Positions 7,279-15,801 of a stretch of 40,548 nucleotides of DNA are shown piece after piece. Every line of letters begins with the position of its first letter. The stretch's first letter is position 1. This stretch comes from Bacteroidota bacterium. Lineage in GTDB: Bacteria; Bacteroidota; Bacteroidia; Bacteroidales; JAGONC01. The position numbers and the translations under genes were made by a program. The notes under the pieces were generated by a model. That model made no database searches. It was not told the DNA's origin and saw only the letters and a program-made list of their open reading frames with translations. The stretch spans positions 1 to 40,548 of the forward strand of contig JAPLDP010000061.1 of the NCBI GenBank assembly GCA_026391695.1, written 5' to 3'.

Positions 7279-8754
7279 CTAATATGCTCTGGCAAAAACG
7301 ACTCTTTGCTTTGATGGCCTTCCTGAATATACACACTTACCAGGTTCCGGATTGTCATCAAACGGTATCACACGGATAGTGGCTTTAGTATCTTCTTTGA
7401 TTGCAATCTCTGTTTCAGAAGTGCCATCCCAATGAGCCATCAGGAATCCTCCTTCGTTTTCGATAATCTCTTTGAACTCATCCCAGGAATTAACAATATG
7501 AGTATTGTTTTCACGGTATGATAAAGCTCGCTCATACAACTTCTGCTGAATCTGAACAAGAAGATGTTCAATCTTATTTTCAATATCGGTAATCTGAAAT
7601 GTCTCTTTTTCTAAAGTATCCCGCCGGGCAATTTCAACAGTATTATTTTCCATATCACGCGGACCTATTGCCAGGCGAATAGGAATACCTTTAAACTCAT
7701 ATTCAGTGAACTTCCATCCCGGTTTATATGAATCCCGTGCATCATATAATACGCTTATGCCTTTCTTTTCAAGTGCTTCCTTTATCCTGAACGCCCGTTC
7801 AGATATCAGAGAAAGTTGATCGGTCTTATTATAGATCGGAACAATAACAACCTGTGTAGGTGCCAGTTTGGGGGGAATAACAAGTCCATGATCATCAGAA
7901 TGAGACATGATCAGTGCTCCCACTAAACGTGTAGAAACTCCCCAGGATGTTGCCCAGACATAATCCAACTTGTTTTCCTTGTTTAAAAACTTTACATCAA
8001 ATGCCTTGGCAAAATTCTGACCAAGGAAATGGGATGTTCCCGTCTGAAGCGCCTTACCATCTTGCATTAAAGCCTCAATACCATATGTATCAACAGCACC
8101 AGCAAAACGTTCATTTGGAGATTTAACACCTTTTATTACTGGGATGGCCATCCATTTTTCTGCAAAATCTGAATATATATTCAGAATCAGTTCGGCTTCC
8201 TTTACAGCTTCCTCTTGTGTGGCATGAGCTGTGTGACCTTCCTGCCAAAGAAATTCAGTAGTCCTGAGAAACAATCGTGTCCTCATTTCCCAACGCACGA
8301 CATTGGCCCACTGATTAATAAGAAGAGGCAAATCACGGTATGACTGTATCCAATTACGGTAAGAGTCCCAAATAATTGTTTCAGAAGTAGGTCTTATGAT
8401 CAACTCTTCTTCAAGCTTTGCTTCCTCATCCACAATAATTCCACTTCCATCATCGGCATTTTTCAACCGGTAATGAGTAACCACAGCACATTCTTTGGCA
8501 AATCCTTCAACATGGCTGGCCTCCTTGCTAAAAAATGATTTGGGTATTAAAAGAGGGAAATAGGCATTGGAATGACCTGTGTCCTTGAACATTTTATCAA
8601 GTGCGGCCTGCATGCCTTCCCATATAGAATAACCATAGGGTTTTATTACCATGCAACCTCTGACAGCCGAATTCTCTGCAAGGCCGGCCCTGATTACCAG
8701 GTCATTGTACCACTGGGCATAATTTTCTTCTCTTGATGCAAAATCTTTAGCCAT
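7279..8754 (-). CDS. proS: Prolyl-tRNA synthetase (eukaryote/archaeal type)
   Basis: This class II aminoacyl-tRNA synthetase charges tRNA-Pro with proline. At 491 residues it belongs to the shorter eukaryote/archaeal-type branch (ProS type 3), which lacks the editing insertion of E. coli-type enzymes and is usual in Bacteroidota. Visible signatures are [16 protein letters not shown] near the N-terminus, the motif 2 region [20 protein letters not shown] with EGHTAH, the motif 3 region ([20 protein letters not shown]), the anticodon-binding domain beginning [11 protein letters not shown], and the C-terminal zinc-domain-like part ending VVFARAY. The ATG at 8754 gives the usual [20 protein letters not shown] start. 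The gene stands alone, divergent from the aromatic-rich lipoprotein gene. Confidence 0.97.
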   Translation of the reverse strand: MAKDFASREENYAQWYNDLVIRAGLAENSAVRGCMVIKPYGYSIWEGMQAALDKMFKDTGHSNAYFPLLIPKSFFSKEASHVEGFAKECAVVTHYRLKNADDGSGIIVDEEAKLEEELIIRPTSETIIWDSYRNWIQSYRDLPLLINQWANVVRWEMRTRLFLRTTEFLWQEGHTAHATQEEAVKEAELILNIYSDFAEKWMAIPVIKGVKSPNERFAGAVDTYGIEALMQDGKALQTGTSHFLGQNFAKAFDVKFLNKENKLDYVWATSWGVSTRLVGALIMSHSDDHGLVIPPKLAPTQVVIVPIYNKTDQLSLISERAFRIKEALEKKGISVLYDARDSYKPGWKFTEYEFKGIPIRLAIGPRDMENNTVEIARRDTLEKETFQITDIENKIEHLLVQIQQKLYERALSYRENNTHIVNSWDEFKEIIENEGGFLMAHWDGTSETEIAIKEDTKATIRVIPFDDNPEPGKCVYSGRPSKQRVVFARAY

Positions 8755-8895
8755 ATGTTATTTGTGGTATAATATTTGCTAAAATTACACTGTTCTTTCA
8801 AAATCTGAAAGTGCTGAATGAGGGGCAAATTTAAAGATTTATTAAAAATGAATCTGATTCAGACAAAAATATATAAAAGTATGGAGGATAAAATC

Positions 8896-10380
8896 ATGAA
8901 AACCTTAGTATTATTCATTTCCCTAGCTGCTCTATTTCTGGCCTCATGTTCATCAACCTATTATTCGTCTAATAAACCAATTTATGATGACGTCTATTAT
9001 TCGGCCAAAGTGGTTCAACCAATTCCTCAGCAAACCTATACTCCCACTGAAGTAGTCACAGCAAATAATGAGCCTGAAGATGAATATATTACTGATGATA
9101 CCATTTACGAAACATATGAACCCGCATATTCTGAATCGGAAACTTATACCGATCCTAATGGTACTACATATATCACGAATAACTATTACTCCGATTTGGA
9201 GTATGCCTCCAGACTCAGAAGATTCTATCAGCCATACTGTTTCGATAGTTACTACTGTAATTACTATACTGATCCCTTTTATTATGATCCCTGGTACTCT
9301 GGGTTGAATATGTCCTTGGGCTTTAACTGGGGATGTGGCTCTATCGGTTGGGGATGGGGCTATCCTTCATATAGTTATTACCCGCCATTCTATTGGGACT
9401 CTTGGTATAATCCTTATTATGGATGGGGTTGGCCATCATATGGATACGGCAGTTACTGGAATGGATATTGGGACGGCTATAATGATGGCCTTTGGGTCGG
9501 AAGTCATTATTATGATAATTATAATGACTATGCTTCCCTTTATTATGGGCCTAGATTATCAAACAGCAGTAATAACAGCACAGATTACAGAGGTAGAAAC
9601 AACAGCGGAAGTGATCAAAATTCCAATATTAGCATACCTGGACGGACAGGTTCAGAACAGGTGTCATCAAATCTTAGAGGTATCGCCAGCTCAGAAACTT
9701 ACTCAGAAACCAAAACTTCTGACAATTCCAATGCATCAGAAAATTCACGCGCTTCTAAAAGCGCCGAAACGAATAATAATCCAATACTTTCGAGCCGCAA
9801 CAATACTTCGGTGGAAACAGAAAAACCCGACATTAGCCCTGTCCAGAACATAAACAATGCAAGGGAAAGCAAAGAAATTTACCAAGACACCAGACAAAAA
9901 CCCTCATACACTAAACCAGCAGCCGAACAAAGAGGTGTTAAAGAAAATCAGAGTCCGATTAACCGGTACGAAAATAATAACCAAATAAGTAAACAAATAC
10001 AGCAGAATTCAGTAAAAACTTACCGTTCTCCGCAATATACTAAACCAAAATCCAGCCAGGAATATAATTCACCCAGATCTGGAAACGTAAAAAATTACTC
10101 TGAGCCTAAACAAAATACAAATTCCACTGCTCCACAACCGAAAAGAAGCTATGAATCAAAAGGGACGGTACAGAAACAATCGGGTAATTTAAACAATTCA
10201 AAACCAGTTCAGTTCAACAACAAAAGTTATTCACCACCGACACCTTCTAATAGCAGGAGCATTTCTACTCCTTCCCGCTCAGGCAGTAACTATTCCGCTC
10301 CCTCCAGGTCATCCGGTGGAAGCAGTTCATCACCTTCCCGTTCAAGTTCTGGATCATCCAGTGGCGGAAATAGAAGGTAG
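8896..10380 (+). CDS. Lipoprotein with aromatic-rich and Ser/Asn/Gln-rich low-complexity regions
   Basis: I do not recognise a family. The 494-residue product starts with a clear lipoprotein signal, MKTLVLFISLAALFLASC, with lipidation at Cys18; this decides the start at ATG 8896 rather than the in-frame ATGs upstream. Residues 95-220 are dominated by Tyr, Trp, Gly and Pro (for example YYPPFYWDSWYNPYYGWGWP), with several Cys (CFDSYYC, WGCG). From about 221 to the end the chain is rich in Ser, Asn, Gln, Pro and Lys and probably disordered, finishing in Ser/Gly repeats (SSSGSSSGGNRR). This suggests a surface-attached lipoprotein whose tail may interact with peptidoglycan, polysaccharide or other proteins. 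The OmpP1/FadL-like gene follows after 55 bp and may be co-transcribed. No function is claimed. Confidence 0.75.
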   Translation: MKTLVLFISLAALFLASCSSTYYSSNKPIYDDVYYSAKVVQPIPQQTYTPTEVVTANNEPEDEYITDDTIYETYEPAYSESETYTDPNGTTYITNNYYSDLEYASRLRRFYQPYCFDSYYCNYYTDPFYYDPWYSGLNMSLGFNWGCGSIGWGWGYPSYSYYPPFYWDSWYNPYYGWGWPSYGYGSYWNGYWDGYNDGLWVGSHYYDNYNDYASLYYGPRLSNSSNNSTDYRGRNNSGSDQNSNISIPGRTGSEQVSSNLRGIASSETYSETKTSDNSNASENSRASKSAETNNNPILSSRNNTSVETEKPDISPVQNINNARESKEIYQDTRQKPSYTKPAAEQRGVKENQSPINRYENNNQISKQIQQNSVKTYRSPQYTKPKSSQEYNSPRSGNVKNYSEPKQNTNSTAPQPKRSYESKGTVQKQSGNLNNSKPVQFNNKSYSPPTPSNSRSISTPSRSGSNYSAPSRSSGGSSSSPSRSSSGSSSGGNRR

Positions 10381-10435
10381 TCCATGTAATACTCTTCGGA
10401 TTAATAATTAGTTTTTCGTTTTAAAACCAAAAAAA

Positions 10436-11908
10436 ATGAAAAAAAGAGAAATAATTGTTCCTATTCTTATCCTCTTATGTCTGACTGTAGGCGGACAAAA
10501 TGAAGTAGATGCCTTACGTTATTCCCAAACTACATTTGGAGGAACAGCACGATATATGGGTTTAGCGGGTGCTTTCGGAGCAGTAGGAGCCGATTTATCA
10601 GTCATTGGTTCAAATCCTGCCGGAATTGGAATATTTAAAACTTCGGAAATCGTTTTCACCCCTTCCGTATATAATTCGGGAACAAGCACTTCTTATTACG
10701 GTTCAGAAAATTCGGATTATATGAACAATTTTAATATTAGCAGTGTTGGATTTATTTATACCTCCGATGTTTCAGGAAAAAACCAGGAGGGTAAATGGCA
10801 TAATGTTCAATTCGGGTTTAGCCTTATCAGGAATAATAACTTCCATAACAGGATTATTATAGGAGGAACGAATCGTGAGAACTCCTTACTGGATGCATAT
10901 GTAGAGTATGCCAATGGTAACTCAACCAATGACCTTGATCCATTTGATACTAAACTTGCTTATGAAACCTATTTAATCGATCCTATTCCTTTAACCTTAA
11001 ACTATTTTAATAGAGCCCCGCTCTATCCTGATGGCTCTATTGCTCCTGTAGATCAAAGGAAATCCATCCTCTCAGAAGGTTATATGAATGAAGTAGGCTT
11101 CTCCTTTGGGGCTAATTACAGTGAAAGGTTATATCTGGGAGCGACGATTGCGATACCCTATATTCGGTTTCATCAGGAATCGACTTATCGGGAGATAAAC
11201 AAAATAACCGACGACACCAATACTTTCAAATCCTTTACTAGATATGAGGATTTAACGACTAAAGGTACCGGATTTAATTTCAAATTCGGTTTAATATACC
11301 GGCCAACCGATTGGGTACGTGTAGGTGCGGCTTTTCATACACCCTCCTATTATGGTAACATGAGGGATGAATGGAATGCCAGTATGTCCTCCAAGTTGAA
11401 CAATGGACAAAACTATTCCTGGCCCTCACCTCTTGGTAACTTCGATTATGAACTGGAAACACCAATGAGAGGAATCGGTAGTATTGCATTCATTATTGGT
11501 CAGTATGGATTGATCAGCGCTGACTATGAATATCTCGACTATACCAGAGCCAAGTTGCGTAGCTACGACTATGATTTTTATTCCGAAAACCAGGCTATAC
11601 ACTCAAAATACACTTCTGCTTCTAATATTCGTATTGGTACTGAATGGAAATTTGGTCAGGTAAGTGTAAGAGCAGGTTATGCTTATTATGGTAGCCCATA
11701 TAAATCTGGAATTAATGATGCCCTAAAGAGCACTATTGCAGCAGGTCTGGGATATAGGGATAAAAATTTCTATGTGGATTTTGCCTACAATTATACCTTC
11801 TTTGCTGAAGATTACTATATGTATGAATCAGCAAATGTTTTTGTCCAGCCAGCAAAGATAAATACCAAAATCAATAATTTCTTGCTTACCCTGGGAATTA
11901 AATATTAA
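10436..11908 (+). CDS. OmpP1/FadL/TodX-family outer membrane barrel protein
   Basis: The 490-residue protein has a signal peptide (KREIIVPILILLCLTVGGQ) and the characteristic N-terminal hatch-like region of the OmpP1/FadL family: FGGTARYMGLAGAFGAVGAD and then SVIGSNPAGIGIF (the NPAG motif). The rest consists of amphipathic strands with aromatic girdles, such as GFSFGANYSERLYLGATIAI and VSVRAGYAYYGSPY, and ends in an outer-membrane type terminal strand, NNFLLTLGIKY. In Proteobacteria, FadL-family barrels take up long-chain fatty acids and other hydrophobic compounds. In Bacteroidota such proteins are numerous, include relatives of the type IX secretion protein PorV, and have mostly unknown substrates. 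It is preceded by the aromatic-rich lipoprotein gene and converges with the zinc-ribbon gene. Confidence 0.9.
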   Translation: MKKREIIVPILILLCLTVGGQNEVDALRYSQTTFGGTARYMGLAGAFGAVGADLSVIGSNPAGIGIFKTSEIVFTPSVYNSGTSTSYYGSENSDYMNNFNISSVGFIYTSDVSGKNQEGKWHNVQFGFSLIRNNNFHNRIIIGGTNRENSLLDAYVEYANGNSTNDLDPFDTKLAYETYLIDPIPLTLNYFNRAPLYPDGSIAPVDQRKSILSEGYMNEVGFSFGANYSERLYLGATIAIPYIRFHQESTYREINKITDDTNTFKSFTRYEDLTTKGTGFNFKFGLIYRPTDWVRVGAAFHTPSYYGNMRDEWNASMSSKLNNGQNYSWPSPLGNFDYELETPMRGIGSIAFIIGQYGLISADYEYLDYTRAKLRSYDYDFYSENQAIHSKYTSASNIRIGTEWKFGQVSVRAGYAYYGSPYKSGINDALKSTIAAGLGYRDKNFYVDFAYNYTFFAEDYYMYESANVFVQPAKINTKINNFLLTLGIKY

Positions 11909-11939
11909 TACTGTTAAGGGGTAAGTAAGCTGAAAATGA

Positions 11940-12809
11940 TCATATTTTAACAGCTTCAACTATAGAATCATCAACAATAATTCTCCCGCAGTATTCACAA
12001 ACAATGATTTTTTTGTGCATCCTGATATCCAATTGTCTTTGAGGGGGAATGCTACTAAAGCAACCACCACAAGCATCTCTTTCAATTTGCACAACAGCTA
12101 AACCATTCCGTGCATTTTTTCTGATACGCTTATAAGCTTTGAGCAACCGGTCTTCAATATATTTCTGATGTTTAAGCGACTGTTCCTGTAATGTCTTCTC
12201 CTCCTTTTCAGTTTCAGCAACTATATCTTTTAATTCAGCTTTTTTCTCCCCCATATCATTTTTTCTTTCATCAAGGACTTGCTGTGAATTTTTTATTTCA
12301 CTTTTTTTAATTTCCAGATCAGCTTTATACTCTTTTATTCTTTTCTCAGATAGTTGTATCTCTAGTGTTTGAAACTCAATCTCCTTAGATAATGAATCAT
12401 ATTCCCTGTTATTTCTTACATTCTTTTGCTGTTCTTCATACCGTTTGATTAAGGCTTCACATTCCTTTATGACTAATTCCTTATCTTTGACAGAACGCTC
12501 TAATGAAGTAATCTCCTGCTTATGATTCTCAATTCTTGTTTCAAGTCCGACAATTTCATCTTCCAAGTCCTGAACTTCCAAAGGCAATTCACCGCGAATA
12601 ATACGGATCTTATCAATCTGTGAATCGATTTGTTGTAATGAGTATAAAGAAATAAGTCTCTTTTCAATACTCACTTCAGCGCTATCATCAGATTCTTTGA
12701 TGTTTACGACAGAAGCTGTACCAGCAGGTTGTGATTCCTGAATGATAGCAGGCTGATCTACCTGTAACTTCGAAGCCTGACTAGATTTTGATGTTGTTTT
12801 TTGGGGCAT
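11940..12809 (-). CDS. Coiled-coil zinc-ribbon protein (COG1579 type)
   Basis: The 289-residue protein has three parts. Residues 1-50 are a low-complexity Ser/Gln/Lys-rich extension. Residues 50-230 form a long coiled coil (for example IENHKQEITSLERSVKDKEL and AELKDIVAETEKEEKTLQEQ). The C-terminus is a four-cysteine zinc ribbon with CGGCFSSIPPQ and VCEYCGRIIVDD. This is the zf-RING_7/COG1579 architecture, annotated as putative nucleic-acid-binding zinc-ribbon protein; chlamydial CdsZ is a relative. The gene lies 31 bp downstream of the NIF3-family gene on the same strand, a pairing that I recall as common in Bacteroidota, but no biochemical link is established. Confidence 0.88.
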   Translation of the reverse strand: MPQKTTSKSSQASKLQVDQPAIIQESQPAGTASVVNIKESDDSAEVSIEKRLISLYSLQQIDSQIDKIRIIRGELPLEVQDLEDEIVGLETRIENHKQEITSLERSVKDKELVIKECEALIKRYEEQQKNVRNNREYDSLSKEIEFQTLEIQLSEKRIKEYKADLEIKKSEIKNSQQVLDERKNDMGEKKAELKDIVAETEKEEKTLQEQSLKHQKYIEDRLLKAYKRIRKNARNGLAVVQIERDACGGCFSSIPPQRQLDIRMHKKIIVCEYCGRIIVDDSIVEAVKI

Positions 12810-12840
12810 AAAACGAATTAATTAATTGATATATAATAAA

Positions 12841-13935
12841 TTAAAAATAATTTACTGAATTGGTATTAAGCTCTGAAATGAAGCATGCAAAATTAGAAAA
12901 TTTTTCGCTTATTATGGTAAATAATAATTCTTTTATAAACTGCTCACTTTCATAGTGTCCAATATCAACCAACAGGATCTTACCCTCTGCTTCAAAAAAA
13001 TCATGATATTTAAGATCTGCTGTTATGAAAGCATCAGCTTTGGCCACAATAGCCTTCTGGATCAGAAAACTGCCTGATCCACCGCAGATGGCTACCCTGT
13101 TGACTTTACCTCCGGTCAATCCAGAATGTCGAAGACAACTACATTTCATCTCTTGCTTTACCTTTTCAAGGAATTTTTTTTCATCCATCCTTTCCGGTAA
13201 TTCTCCGATGACACCGGCACCAGCATTATGAAATTCATTGCCCAGCGAGTAAATGTCATAAGCTACCTCTTCATATGGGTGTGACTGAAGCAAGGCCTCC
13301 AGAATCTCCTTTTCCCGATAGACAGGATAAACCATCTCAATTCTTACTTCATTCTCGAAATGCAATTCTCCGATATTCCCTACATAAGGATCAGCATTTT
13401 CCATTGCTCTGAATGATCCTCTTCCTTCAAGGTTAAAGCTGCATTTATCATAATTCCCAAGGTGACCAGCACCCGATTGAAATAAGGCCTCTCTGACTTC
13501 ATTGGATTTTTCCAAGGGGCAAAAAGTGACAAGTTTGCGCAACAAATCCTTCCTAGGGGTTAATATCCGTAAATTCTTTATTCTAAACTTTTCTGAAACA
13601 GACTTATTGACACTGTGGGGTAGATTGTCGATATTAGTATGGATGGCATATATTGCCAAATCATTCTTAATTGCGTTTATTACCATACGCTCGACTGAAG
13701 TCTTCCCAGTAATCTTACTGATACTCCTGAAAATCAGGGGATGATGTGAAATAATAAGATTACATTGTTTGGTAATTGCTTCTTCTATTACGTCTTCTGT
13801 AATATCAAGACTAATCAGTGCCTGATGTATTTCCTGTTCAGGATCACCAATAATAAGTCCCACATTATCATATGACTCCTGAAGAAACAAAGGAGCATAT
13901 TCTTCAAGAAAGAAAGTGATTTGTTTTAATTTCAT
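12841..13935 (-). CDS. NIF3-family dinuclear metal-binding protein (YbgI/YqfO-like)
   Basis: The 364-residue protein is of the NIF3/DUF34 family, a hexameric ring protein with a di-metal site of unsettled biochemical function, sometimes labelled GTP cyclohydrolase I type 2-like. Signs are QESYDNVGLIIGDPEQEIHQ at the N-terminus, the metal ligands in NLIISHHPLIFRSISKI, AIYAIHTNIDN, and the closing motifs ADAFITADLKYHDFFEAEGK and VDIGHYESEQF. The length exceeds E. coli YbgI (about 250) because of a middle domain (residues 130-230), as in Bacillus YqfO, where the insert has a PII/CutA-like fold. It appears to lead a two-gene operon with the zinc-ribbon protein and is divergent from lpxK. Confidence 0.92.
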   Translation of the reverse strand: MKLKQITFFLEEYAPLFLQESYDNVGLIIGDPEQEIHQALISLDITEDVIEEAITKQCNLIISHHPLIFRSISKITGKTSVERMVINAIKNDLAIYAIHTNIDNLPHSVNKSVSEKFRIKNLRILTPRKDLLRKLVTFCPLEKSNEVREALFQSGAGHLGNYDKCSFNLEGRGSFRAMENADPYVGNIGELHFENEVRIEMVYPVYREKEILEALLQSHPYEEVAYDIYSLGNEFHNAGAGVIGELPERMDEKKFLEKVKQEMKCSCLRHSGLTGGKVNRVAICGGSGSFLIQKAIVAKADAFITADLKYHDFFEAEGKILLVDIGHYESEQFIKELLFTIISEKFSNFACFISELNTNSVNYF

Positions 13936-14076
13936 TAGCTTTTTTTCTTAAATAAAATTAATGTTTCTGAATGGTATCCGAATTAAATTCCATCCCGAAA
14001 TTAACATCTTTTATTAAATTTTAATAATCTCTTGTATTTCAATAATTAGATTTTTTAACTTTAAAAAAAAATTAAA

Positions 14077-15150
14077 GTGGTCATTGTCAAAATATTATTT
14101 TATCCACTTTCATTAATATATGGTCTTGCTGGTTGTATAAGGAATATTTTGTTTGATATCGGCATATTGCCATCAACAACTTATAATTTTCCGGTCATTT
14201 CCATAGGTAACCTAACAGTAGGCGGAACTGGAAAAAGCCCCCACATCGAATACCTAATCAGGTTACTACAGGATAAGTACAACATTGCAACATTAAGTCG
14301 TGGTTATAAAAGATCGACCAAGGGTTTCAGGTTGGTTGATGTCGACTCAACAACTGAGCAGGTTGGGGATGAAGCCCTTCAGATAAAACGAAAATTCAGG
14401 GGGATCATCGTGGCAGTTGATGAAAACCGGCGCAGAGGTATACAGCTTATAAAAGAAAAATTTCCCGAAATTGACATTATTCTCCTTGATGATGCGCTTC
14501 AGCATCGTTACGTTAAACCCGGCTTATCAATTCTATTAACTGATTACCATAATCTGTTTACAACCGATCACCTTCTTCCCTTCGGAACACTTCGCGAACC
14601 CCGATTTGGTTGTAAACGTGCTGATATAGTGATCATTACAAAAACAGATAAAATTCTCTCCCCAATACTTAAAAGAAACCTTTCAGAAGAAATTCACCCT
14701 GAACCTTATCAGAATTTACATTATTCATACCTGGATTATGGCAATTTAATCCCATTATCCGGAACACCAGTTGAGGAAAATGACATTGAGAAAAAAAAAT
14801 ACAGTAGCATACTTTTAGTTGTTGGCATCGCAAATCCTTATCCGCTTCAGGATCATCTGAAAAAAATGTGTACCGATTTAGTTACGGTTCAGTTTGGTGA
14901 TCATCATCGCTATACTGTTGATGACATCCACAGGATAAGAGAAGAATATGACAAGATGTATCTGAAAAACAAAATTATCATCACTACTGAAAAAGATGCT
15001 ATGCGACTTCAAGAACCTTTGTTGAAGGAACACATCTCTGGATTACCCATATTCTATATCCCTGTTTTTGTCACCTTCCACAAGACTATCTCCACATCGT
15101 TCGATAGACTTATCTTAGACTACGTAAGTAAAACTAAAAAAGCCACCTAA
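14077..15150 (+). CDS. lpxK: Tetraacyldisaccharide 4'-kinase LpxK
   Basis: LpxK phosphorylates the 4' position of the tetraacyldisaccharide 1-phosphate, giving lipid IVA, the sixth step of lipid A synthesis at the inner membrane. The 357-residue protein begins with a membrane-associated hydrophobic segment (LFYPLSLIYGLAGCIRNILF). The Walker A site is GNLTVGGTGKSPHIEYL with Lys53. Further hallmarks are LSRGYKRSTKGF, VGDEALQIKRKF, VDENRRRGI, ILLDDALQHRYVKPGLSILL and PFGTLREP. The start codon is GTG at 14077. Its stop overlaps by 4 bp the stop region of the convergent small exported protein. The preceding lipid A hydrolase gene lpxH lies nearby at 17 kb, but not in one operon. Confidence 0.96.
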   Translation: MVIVKILFYPLSLIYGLAGCIRNILFDIGILPSTTYNFPVISIGNLTVGGTGKSPHIEYLIRLLQDKYNIATLSRGYKRSTKGFRLVDVDSTTEQVGDEALQIKRKFRGIIVAVDENRRRGIQLIKEKFPEIDIILLDDALQHRYVKPGLSILLTDYHNLFTTDHLLPFGTLREPRFGCKRADIVIITKTDKILSPILKRNLSEEIHPEPYQNLHYSYLDYGNLIPLSGTPVEENDIEKKKYSSILLVVGIANPYPLQDHLKKMCTDLVTVQFGDHHRYTVDDIHRIREEYDKMYLKNKIIITTEKDAMRLQEPLLKEHISGLPIFYIPVFVTFHKTISTSFDRLILDYVSKTKKAT

Positions 15151-15638
15151 TCAAATATCAGGATTTTTACACGCCATTTATCCCTAATATTAAATTTACG
15201 CTCCTTAAATAGAGTCATTATCAGACCGGCTGCAGTGATAGAACCGCCGATAACAGCCGTTTGCTGATCGACAAGTGGGGATTCCTTATTTATTGTCCTG
15301 TTGAAAGTATCTACAATAAAGTAACCTGTTCCGGAAATGATCATTGCAGATTGTGCTATTCTGATCCCGGTTCTCTCCCGAAATACTGCATCAATATCAG
15401 TAATCGTAACCTCATTACAATAATCTATGAAAATGGTTGAATCTCTGATATTCGTGAGTTTACCCTTTAAATGAAATGCAGCAGTGTCATTCTTAATCCT
15501 GATATGGATGTTATCACCTTCATAATATTTAAAATTTTTTATAGTTCCGGCATACTCAACTAAAAGTATCTTCTGAGCCTGTAAATTTACCGATACTATT
15601 AGACAATAAAGAAAAGGAATAAAACAGGATTTTTGCAT
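15147..15638 (-). CDS. Small exported protein of unknown function
   Basis: I do not recognise this 163-residue protein. It has a signal peptide (FIPFLYCLIVSVNLQAQ) and then a beta-rich part (residues 20-95) with regular strand-turn patterns such as YYEGDNIHIRIKND and LTNIRDSTIFIDYCNEVTIT. After that comes a hydrophobic segment (QSAMIISGTGYFIVD), a second one (TAVIGGSITAAGLIMTLF), and a short basic end. This layout suggests a periplasmic or membrane-anchored protein. It is convergent with lpxK (4-bp overlap) and divergent from the TlpA-like gene, with which it shares a 163-bp regulatory region. Confidence 0.65.
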   Translation of the reverse strand: MQKSCFIPFLYCLIVSVNLQAQKILLVEYAGTIKNFKYYEGDNIHIRIKNDTAAFHLKGKLTNIRDSTIFIDYCNEVTITDIDAVFRERTGIRIAQSAMIISGTGYFIVDTFNRTINKESPLVDQQTAVIGGSITAAGLIMTLFKERKFNIRDKWRVKILIFD

Positions 15639-15664
15639 ATATCTCAGTCATATCGGTTGTAATA

Positions 15665-15672
15665 CAAAACTA
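15665..15672 (-). promoter_or_regulatory. Putative -7 element of the small exported protein gene
   Basis: The minus strand reads TAGTTTTG, an exact TAnnTTTG, ending 27 bp before the ATG at 15638. No convincing -33 box is visible. Confidence 0.35.
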
Positions 15673-15720
15673 ATTATTATTACAAGTCATTTATGCGATT
15701 ATTGAAGGTCGCTTCGTTTA

Positions 15721-15745
15721 TTTTTTGTTGAAAATCAACAAAAAA
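15721..15745. repeat. Perfect 11-bp inverted repeat overlapping a promoter
   Basis: TTTTTTGTTGA (15721-15731) is exactly complementary to TCAACAAAAAA (15735-15745), with AAA between. It covers the -33 box and most of the spacer of the TlpA-like gene's promoter. Neither strand has a U tract after the hairpin, which argues against a terminator and for an operator or a bent-DNA element. Confidence 0.6.
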
Positions 15746-15754
15746 CTAATTTTG
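15724..15754 (+). promoter_or_regulatory. Promoter of the TlpA-like gene
   Basis: TTTG at 15724-15727 and TAATTTTG at 15747-15754 are separated by 19 bp, a full match to the Bacteroidota consensus TTTG-N19-21-TAnnTTTG. The GTG start codon lies 47 bp downstream, and lpxH probably shares the transcript. Confidence 0.65.
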
Positions 15755-15801
15755 TATGGACGAGATACTATAAAATTATTCCTTTTTCAATACCTGTAAA
15801 T

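Noticed and set aside
8795-8811. CTTTCA-AAATC-TGAAAG hairpin upstream of proS, as a possible leader element or T-box
   Set aside because: A six-bp stem is common by chance in A/T-rich DNA, and the 63-bp gap is far too short for a T-box; no conserved features are visible.
9335-9853. A 172-codon plus-strand open frame inside the aromatic-rich lipoprotein gene
   Set aside because: It is an out-of-frame shadow caused by the Tyr/Gly/Asn-rich codons of the real gene, is full of Ile and Met, and has no recognisable domain; the main frame has a lipoprotein signal and normal start.
11911-11953. CTGTTAA / TTAACAG inverted repeat between the OmpP1/FadL and zinc-ribbon genes
   Set aside because: Only seven base pairs with a 29-nt interval and no T run; too weak to call a terminator.
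15721-15745. The 11-bp inverted repeat as a rho-independent terminator
   Set aside because: The hairpin is followed by A residues, not U, on both strands, the stem is mostly A/T, and the flanking genes diverge, so no transcript needs to end there.
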